Shown here piece after piece: positions 1-6,620 of a DNA stretch of 6,620 nt; within the stretch, counting starts at the first letter, position 1; each line of letters opens with the position of its first letter. This stretch comes from Chthoniobacter sp. Its GTDB lineage: Bacteria > Verrucomicrobiota > Verrucomicrobiia > Chthoniobacterales > Chthoniobacteraceae. A program made the translations under genes and the position numbers. The stretch spans positions 1 through 6,620 of the forward strand of contig JANXSB010000411.1 of NCBI GenBank assembly GCA_025352865.1, written 5' to 3'. The notes under the pieces are model-generated. The model was not told where the DNA came from. It did no database searches and was given only the letters and a program-made list of their open reading frames with translations.

Positions 1-1128
1 GCAGAGATGGGTGCCTTCGGCGATCTTGCGGAGCAGCGTGGCGGCGTCCTTTTTCTCGCAGGGCTTGCCGTCGGTGACGCGCTTGGTCCACCACTCCTTG
101 TTTTCCACGGCGGCGTTCATGAATTCATCGCTCACGCGCACGGAAAGATTTTCGTTCTGATACATGATCGAGCCGTAGGCATCGCCGTTGTAACTGCCAT
201 CGTAACCCTGCTCGATGAGCGCCCACGCTTTCTTCTCCTCCTTGGTCTTGGCCTCAATGAACTCCTCGATGTCGGGATGCCAGTCCTTAAGCGTGTTCAT
301 CTTCGCGGCGCGGCGGGTCTTACCCCCGGATTTAACGACATTTGCGACCTGATCGTACACTTTCAAAAACGACAGCGGGCCGCTGGGCTTGCCGCCGCCG
401 CTGAGTTTCTCGCGGGTGCTGCGGAGGGTGGAAAGATCGCTGCCGGTGCCGGAGCCATACTTAAAGAGCATGGCTTCGCTCAGCGCGAGGCGCATGATGT
501 CCTCCATGGTGTCCTCGACGGACTGGATGAAGCAGGCGCTACCCTGCGGGTATTCGTACTGGGTCTTGGCACGCTCGGCCTGGCCGGTCTTGTGGTTGTA
601 GTAGTAGTTACCCTCGCCGCGACCGGTGCCGACTTTGTACTGATGCCAGAGGCCGACGTTGAACCAGACAGGCGAGTTAAATGCGCCGTACTGGTTCACG
701 CAAAGCCAGGTGAGTTCGTTATAGAAGGTCTCGGCGCTTTCCTTGTCGGCAAAGTAGCCGTCCTTGATGCCACTGTCGGTGATCGTGCGGGTGACGCGGT
801 GGACGAGCTGCTTCACGCTGCGCTCGCGACCGCCCTTGTAAGGATCGTTGCCGCGCGCGATGTCGCCGTAGAAGTATTTCGAGACGGCGATTTTCGTGGC
901 GAGCGCGCTCCACGATTTCGGCACCTCGATGTTCTCCTGCTTGAAGATCGCCTTGCCCGAATCATCGGTGATCTCGGCGGTGCGCTGCTCCCATTCGATC
1001 TCGTCGAAAGGCGCGATGGCTTTCTGACTGAAGACGCGGGCGAACTTCAGTCCCTCGTTGGGGCTCCGACGGGAGTCGGTGACGTTGATGCGGCTGGCGG
1101 TGCGGCGGTTGGATTTCAATTTAATCAT
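1..1128 (-). CDS. nrdJ: Vitamin B12-dependent (class II) ribonucleotide reductase, N-terminal part
   Basis: This enzyme reduces ribonucleotides to deoxyribonucleotides in the cytoplasm, using a radical made from adenosylcobalamin and needing no oxygen. The minus-strand reading frame is open for 376 codons from the ATG at 1128-1126 to the window edge, so the C-terminal part (finger-loop catalytic Cys, redox Cys pair) is not visible. Hallmarks seen: NQYGAFNSPVWFNVGL in the first half; PQGSACFIQS with Cys199 (codon 534-532), the conserved active-site cysteine of this strand; then GSGTGSDLSTLRS (residues 225-237) and SGGGKPSGPLSF (243-254). These match the long NrdJ family of bacterial class II enzymes. 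The N-terminus shows no recognisable ATP-cone motif. No Shine-Dalgarno lies just before the ATG; the nearest purine-rich run (GGGGAG, 1170-1165) is about 36 nt away. The next gene upstream on this strand ends 454 bp away, and the gap has its own promoter-like elements, so nrdJ probably has its own promoter. Confidence 0.95.
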   Translation of the reverse strand, partial: MIKLKSNRRTASRINVTDSRRSPNEGLKFARVFSQKAIAPFDEIEWEQRTAEITDDSGKAIFKQENIEVPKSWSALATKIAVSKYFYGDIARGNDPYKGGRERSVKQLVHRVTRTITDSGIKDGYFADKESAETFYNELTWLCVNQYGAFNSPVWFNVGLWHQYKVGTGRGEGNYYYNHKTGQAERAKTQYEYPQGSACFIQSVEDTMEDIMRLALSEAMLFKYGSGTGSDLSTLRSTREKLSGGGKPSGPLSFLKVYDQVANVVKSGGKTRRAAKMNTLKDWHPDIEEFIEAKTKEEKKAWALIEQGYDGSYNGDAYGSIMYQNENLSVRVSDEFMNAAVENKEWWTKRVTDGKPCEKKDAATLLRKIAEGTHLC

Positions 1129-1184
1129 GGCGAATCGCGGTGTTTGTGAACGGTTGGTGAATAACTCCCCAGGGGGAACCTAAT

Positions 1185-1238
1185 ATCCTGTGAGCAGGCG
1201 GCGAATTCCCAGTGAACCGCTGCCAACAACCACAGGAT
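1185..1238 (-). other. Possible structured RNA leader of nrdJ
   Basis: If transcription starts near 1265, nrdJ has a leader of about 135 nt. Two nested stems can form: an outer perfect 8-bp pair (1185-1192 with 1231-1238) and an inner 7-bp stem with one bulged base (1194-1201 with 1217-1223), closing a 15-nt loop. A competing hairpin pairs 1223-1228 with 1238-1243. Its 9-nt loop holds the bases that pair with 1186-1192, which is the geometry of an H-type pseudoknot. A third small hairpin lies at 1166-1177. The pairings are read directly from the sequence; a regulatory role is inference. Part of this structure coincides with the dyad at 1230-1245, so the symmetry may instead reflect protein binding to DNA. 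I do not recognise a known riboswitch class. Confidence 0.3.
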
Positions 1239-1245
1239 GTTGGGC
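1230..1245 (-). promoter_or_regulatory. Candidate NrdR box, promoter-distal copy
   Basis: The 16-mer CCACAGGATGTTGGGC shares 10 of 16 bases with the dyad at 1262-1277 and begins exactly 32 bp from it. Against the general NrdR box form (acaCwAtATaTwGtgt) it keeps C4, A8, T9, T11 and G13, but has G in place of A6. NrdR is an ATP/dATP-sensing repressor that binds two such boxes about three helical turns apart in front of ribonucleotide reductase genes. This is the weaker half of the pair. It would lie just downstream of the inferred transcription start of nrdJ. Confidence 0.5.
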
Positions 1246-1261
1246 TAGGGTCGAAATGAAA

Positions 1262-1277
1262 CCACAATCCGTTGTGG
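1262..1277 (-). promoter_or_regulatory. Candidate NrdR box, promoter-overlapping copy
   Basis: CCACAATCCGTTGTGG is a perfect dyad: 6-bp arms around 4 bp. It matches the NrdR consensus at positions 2-7 and 11-15, including the conserved C4, A6, T11 and G13, and differs mainly in the central A-T step. It falls where the -10 element would lie for the TTGACA box at 1293-1298, so a bound repressor would block RNA polymerase. The 32-bp offset from the second box and the position before nrdJ are what make NrdR the best guess. No nrdR gene is visible in the window. Confidence 0.55.
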
Positions 1278-1298
1278 GTGGGAAGAAAATTCTGTCAA
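1271..1298 (-). promoter_or_regulatory. Candidate nrdJ promoter
   Basis: Read on the minus strand, a perfect TTGACA lies at 1298-1293, preceded by an AT-rich stretch (repeats of GAAAATT on the plus strand) that could act as an UP-like element. With 16-18 bp spacing, the -10 region falls at about 1271-1276, where the sequence (CACAAC or similar) is a poor match to TATAAT. The start would be near 1265, giving a leader of roughly 135 nt. The -35 match is clear; the -10 is not, so this is a tentative call. Confidence 0.4.
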
Positions 1299-1329
1299 GT
1301 GGGCGAAAATTTTCCTGGCAGAAAATTCT
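1285..1329. repeat. Three GAAAATT repeats upstream of the nrdJ promoter
   Basis: GAAAATT occurs at 1285, 1305 and 1321 (two of the three as GAAAATTCT), spaced 20 and 16 bp. They form an AT-rich island in otherwise GC-rich DNA around and upstream of the -35 box at 1293-1298. They could be an UP-like element, a nucleoid-protein site, or chance low-complexity sequence. Confidence 0.35.
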
Positions 1330-1334
1330 TGCCA
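1316..1334. promoter_or_regulatory. 19-bp imperfect palindrome, possible operator
   Basis: TGGCAGAAAATTCTTGCCA has perfect 5-bp outer arms (TGGCA/TGCCA) and a mostly symmetric centre. It sits about 18 bp upstream of the TTGACA at 1293-1298 on the minus strand, a usual position for an activator. The binding protein is unknown. The spacing between GG and GC is 12 bp rather than 10, so it is not a sigma-54 promoter. Confidence 0.35.
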
Positions 1335-1582
1335 TTTCGCGGTGAGTAAAAGCGGCAGAAACGGCCTTCCTCGGCGAGGATCGTGCGCCGCGAGATGAGT
1401 GTCCGCCAATGTTCCGCAATGTCGGAAGTTCGCAGGGCTGGATTTTCCAGCGTCGGGGAGGAATCGGCAAATGTTCCGCCGAGCGGCGCGTGGCCCGTTT
1501 TCCGCGTTTCGTTGTCGAAAAAGCGCCGGCCATTTCCCGACTCCGCGGCGATCCGACCGGATGCGCGCGAATTTTCCGCCGC
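1335..1582. other. Intergenic stretch with no recognised gene
   Basis: This lies between the carbonic anhydrase stop and the nrdJ control region. Reading frames in it are extensions or shadows, with no recognisable protein. It carries four copies of TTCCGC (1412, 1474, 1500, 1574), two of them within the 10-mer AATGTTCCGC (1408-1417, 1470-1479), and a small hairpin (ATCCG-AC-CGGAT) about 30 bp beyond the carbonic anhydrase stop, without a T-tract. I see no convincing terminator or RNA gene. Confidence 0.5.
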
Positions 1583-2095
1583 CTACAGCCCGGCGCGCTC
1601 GCGGTAGGCGCGCGAAAGGGCGACATACTTTTCCGCCCAAACCCTGATGCCTGCTTGTTCTTCGGGCGAAAGCGTGCGGACGACTTTCGCCGGCGAGCCG
1701 AGGACGAGCGAACCGGGCGGAATCTTTTTCCCCCCGGTGACGAGCGCGCCGGCACCGATGATCGAGCGCGCGCCGATTTCCGCGCCATCGAGAACGATCG
1801 CGCCCATGCCGACGAGCACTTCGTCGGCGATGGTGCAGGCGTGGAGGATCGCCTTGTGCCCCACGGTCACGAGCTCGCCGACGAAGGTGCCGAGGTCGTC
1901 CGCGAGATGCACGACGGCGCCGTCCTGCACGTTCGAGCGCGGGCCGATGACGATGCGGTTGATGTCGCCGCGGAGGACGGTCTGAAACCACACGCTCGAC
2001 TCCTCCGCGAGCGTGACATGGCCGATGATGGTCGCGCCGGGCGCGACAAAAGCGGACGGATGAATCGTCGGAGGAGTGTCGAGGTAGAGGGCCAT
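1583..2095 (-). CDS. Gamma-carbonic anhydrase family protein (hexapeptide repeat)
   Basis: A 170-residue left-handed beta-helix protein of the gamma-carbonic anhydrase/YrdA/PaaY-like group, expected to be a cytoplasmic trimer binding metal at subunit interfaces. The opening MALYLDTPPTIHPSAFVAPG is typical of the family and is why the ATG at 2095 was chosen. Residues matching the metal and active-site set of gamma-carbonic anhydrases are present: Arg42, Asp44, Gln57, and three histidines, His63 (VVH), His80 (VGH) and His85 (LH). Hexapeptide-like turns run from about residue 11 to 135, followed by LGSPAKVVRTLSPEEQ and a C-terminal helix. The acidic loop of the archaeal Cam enzyme is not evident, as in most bacterial members. 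True carbonic anhydrase activity is therefore unproven, and some relatives are acyl- or CoA-linked enzymes. ATGs at 2113 (six residues more) and 2215 are possible but less family-like, and none has a clear Shine-Dalgarno. It is divergent from HU. Confidence 0.9.
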   Translation of the reverse strand: MALYLDTPPTIHPSAFVAPGATIIGHVTLAEESSVWFQTVLRGDINRIVIGPRSNVQDGAVVHLADDLGTFVGELVTVGHKAILHACTIADEVLVGMGAIVLDGAEIGARSIIGAGALVTGGKKIPPGSLVLGSPAKVVRTLSPEEQAGIRVWAEKYVALSRAYRERAGL

Positions 2096-2297
2096 GCGGT
2101 CGGAAAAAATCATGTCGGTGGGGGATTTTGAAAACGGGCCGGATCGGCTGCGAAGGCTGATATTTGCAGGGTTTCGAGGGTTTTGAAAAATGTTGGAACT
2201 ATGTATTGACTTCAAAATCGCGCGCTGGCATCACTGCGCGCCTTCGCTGGTTCCACCCCCAGCCCACAACAATCAAACTAGGAACATCAATCAACTC
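2096..2297. other. Divergent intergenic region between carbonic anhydrase and HU genes
   Basis: About 200 bp separate the two divergent starts. The region is more AT-rich than its neighbours and contains TTTTGAAAA twice (2126-2134, 2181-2189) and the short dyad TTGACTTCAA (2206-2215). It should hold promoters for both genes. Only the HU-side -35 candidate is reasonably clear. Confidence 0.6.
2206..2234 (+). promoter_or_regulatory. Candidate promoter of the HU gene
   Basis: TTGACT at 2206-2211 matches the -35 consensus at five of six positions. A 17-bp spacer leads to CATCAC at 2229-2234, which matches TATAAT at only three positions. A start near 2241 would give a leader of about 55 nt. The call rests mainly on the -35 box and its position. 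Confidence 0.35.
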
Positions 2298-2579
2298 ATG
2301 AACAAGGCAGAACTCGTTGAATCCGTCCAGAAATCGCTCGGCAAGACCACGAGCAAAGCACAGGCCGAACGCGCCGTGGCCGCCGTCATCGACGGCATCA
2401 AGGGCGGCCTGAAAAAAGGCAAACCCGTGCAGCTCGTCGGCTTCGGGACCTTTAAGATCGCGAACCGCAAGGCGCGCATGGGCATCAACCCGAAGACGGG
2501 CGAGAAGATCAAAATCAAGGCATCCAAGAGCGTGAAATTCGCCGCGGGCAAAGACCTCAAGTCGAAGCTCGGAAAATAA
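2298..2579 (+). CDS. HU/IHF-family DNA-binding protein
   Basis: A 93-residue nucleoid-associated protein that binds and bends DNA as a dimer. It starts MNKAELVESVQKSLGKTTSK, typical of HU, with two N-terminal helices (about residues 3-14 and 18-39), the GFGTF signature (residues 48-52, after PVQLV), and the beta-arm from about Arg57 to Ile73. The arm contains NPKTGE, with Pro65 as the DNA-intercalating tip. The usual GRNP is GINP here, with Ile63 replacing Arg. A Lys-rich tail ends KDLKSKLGK. The frame is open upstream to 2190, but the ATG at 2298 matches the family start and the upstream codons do not resemble HU. An AGGA at 2280-2283 lies 14 nt before the start, too far for an ideal ribosome site. 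A strong terminator follows 24 bp after the stop, so it is probably monocistronic. Whether it is HU or another family member cannot be settled from one copy. Confidence 0.95.
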   Translation: MNKAELVESVQKSLGKTTSKAQAERAVAAVIDGIKGGLKKGKPVQLVGFGTFKIANRKARMGINPKTGEKIKIKASKSVKFAAGKDLKSKLGK

Positions 2580-2603
2580 TTTCCCCCTCGTCCACCCGAG
2601 AAA

Positions 2604-2635
2604 CCCCGTTTTGCACGATGCAAAACGGGGGTTTT
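2604..2635 (+). terminator. Intrinsic terminator of the HU gene
   Basis: A perfect 12-bp stem (CCCCGTTTTGCA, 2604-2615, with TGCAAAACGGGG, 2619-2630) closes a 3-nt loop and is followed by G and TTTT at 2632-2635. It lies 24 bp after the HU stop and about 50 bp before the kinase start, so it should separate the two units. The opposite strand has AAA on the other side, so weak bidirectional action is possible. Confidence 0.9.
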
Positions 2636-2663
2636 CACGTACCGGTGCGGCTCCTGCTTGCTT

Positions 2664-2678
2664 GATTTGTCTCAAATC
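2664..2678. promoter_or_regulatory. 15-bp inverted repeat just before the kinase start
   Basis: GATTTGTCTCAAATC is a perfect 6-bp inverted repeat around TCT, ending 9 bp before the kinase ATG at 2688. It could be an operator, or an RNA hairpin affecting initiation. It sits in the only 50 bp available between the HU terminator and the kinase, where I see no good -35/-10 pair. Confidence 0.35.
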
Positions 2679-2687
2679 TGCCTTGGG

Positions 2688-6463
<3,776 letters not shown>

Positions 6464-6467
<4 letters not shown>

Positions 6468-6620
6468 AAATCCTCATCGCCGAAGATGATCCCGTGTCGG
6501 TGAAGATCCTAAAATTCACCCTCGAACACTATGGTCACGAGGTCGTGGTCGCCACGAGCGGCTCGGAGGCGTGGGAGAAGTTCGACGCCGAGCCCGTGCG
6601 CGTGATCGTGAGCGACTGGA
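6464..6620 (+). CDS. Response regulator, receiver-domain start (truncated by window)
   Basis: The ATG at 6464 overlaps the kinase TGA (ATGA), so translation is probably coupled. Only 52 codons are visible. They begin MKILIAEDDPVSVKILKFTL, with the acidic pocket Glu7/Asp8/Asp9, and end VIVSDW, where Asp51 is the likely phosphate acceptor. The effector domain is beyond the edge, so it could be DNA-binding, a GGDEF or HD-GYP output, or a stand-alone receiver. Position and overlap make it the likely partner receiving phosphate from the kinase HPt. Confidence 0.92.

Noticed and set aside
7..1149. Long plus-strand open frame (380 codons) opposite nrdJ
   Set aside because: It is antisense to a frame with clear NrdJ motifs. 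Its product is a low-complexity run of Ala, Gly, Val and Leu with no recognisable domain, as expected from the reverse of GC-rich coding DNA.
1231..1250. Resemblance to a 23S rRNA segment (AGGATGTTGG)
   Set aside because: Only about ten bases match and no flanking rRNA sequence follows, so it is coincidence.
1129..1300. Cobalamin riboswitch before the B12-dependent reductase
   Set aside because: I could not find the conserved B12-box or GCCACTG core on either strand. Cobalamin riboswitches usually control B12-independent reductases or transport genes, not nrdJ.
1316..1334. Sigma-54 promoter (TGGCA...TTGC)
   Set aside because: The GG and GC doublets are 12 bp apart instead of the required 10, on either strand.
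1409..2131. Plus-strand open frame of 240 codons over the gap and carbonic anhydrase gene
   Set aside because: Most of it is antisense to the carbonic anhydrase gene, and it shows no recognisable motif.
2096..2215. Upstream start (ATG at 2215) for the carbonic anhydrase, adding 40 residues
   Set aside because: The extension is unlike the family N-terminus and would run through the HU promoter region. The MALYL start fits the family.
2190..2297. Upstream in-frame extension of HU from 2190
   Set aside because: The 36 extra residues do not resemble HU. The ATG at 2298 gives the canonical MNKAELV start and normal length.

Overview
The window is a GC-rich bacterial chromosomal segment. It has ordinary housekeeping genes on the left and a large phosphorelay sensor operon on the right. 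I see no mobile elements, CRISPR arrays, rRNA or tRNA genes. The gene content (adenosylcobalamin-dependent NrdJ, a gamma-carbonic anhydrase-like protein, HU, a multi-PAS hybrid kinase), the high GC and the near absence of good Shine-Dalgarno sequences would suit a Verrucomicrobiota-like or related Gram-negative lineage. That placement is an inference from general resemblance, not a proven assignment.

Layout: (1) 1-1128, minus strand: the N-terminal 376 codons of a class II ribonucleotide reductase (nrdJ), running off the left edge. (2) 1129-1582: a 454-bp gap that appears to be the nrdJ control region. It holds a perfect TTGACA box, two 16-bp dyads exactly 32 bp apart that resemble a pair of NrdR boxes, an upstream 19-bp imperfect palindrome, and a possible folded leader. 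(3) 1583-2095, minus strand: a gamma-carbonic anhydrase/hexapeptide-repeat protein. (4) 2096-2297: a divergent promoter region. (5) 2298-2579, plus strand: an HU-family nucleoid protein, followed by a strong intrinsic terminator at 2604-2635. (6) 2688-6467, plus strand: a 1259-residue membrane hybrid histidine kinase, TM-TM-PAS x4-HisKA-HATPase-REC-REC-HPt. (7) 6464 to the right edge, plus strand: the start of a response regulator whose ATG overlaps the kinase stop (ATGA).

How the parts work together: NrdJ makes deoxynucleotides and its upstream region looks built for dNTP-dependent repression through NrdR. Carbonic anhydrase and HU are divergently transcribed, with HU insulated from the kinase by its terminator. 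The kinase and the overlapping response regulator form a translationally coupled pair in which phosphate can plausibly pass His619 > Asp910/Asp1058 > His1199 > Asp51 of the separate regulator.

The most noteworthy item is the candidate NrdR operator pair upstream of nrdJ. Nothing here convincingly looks like an entirely undescribed system.
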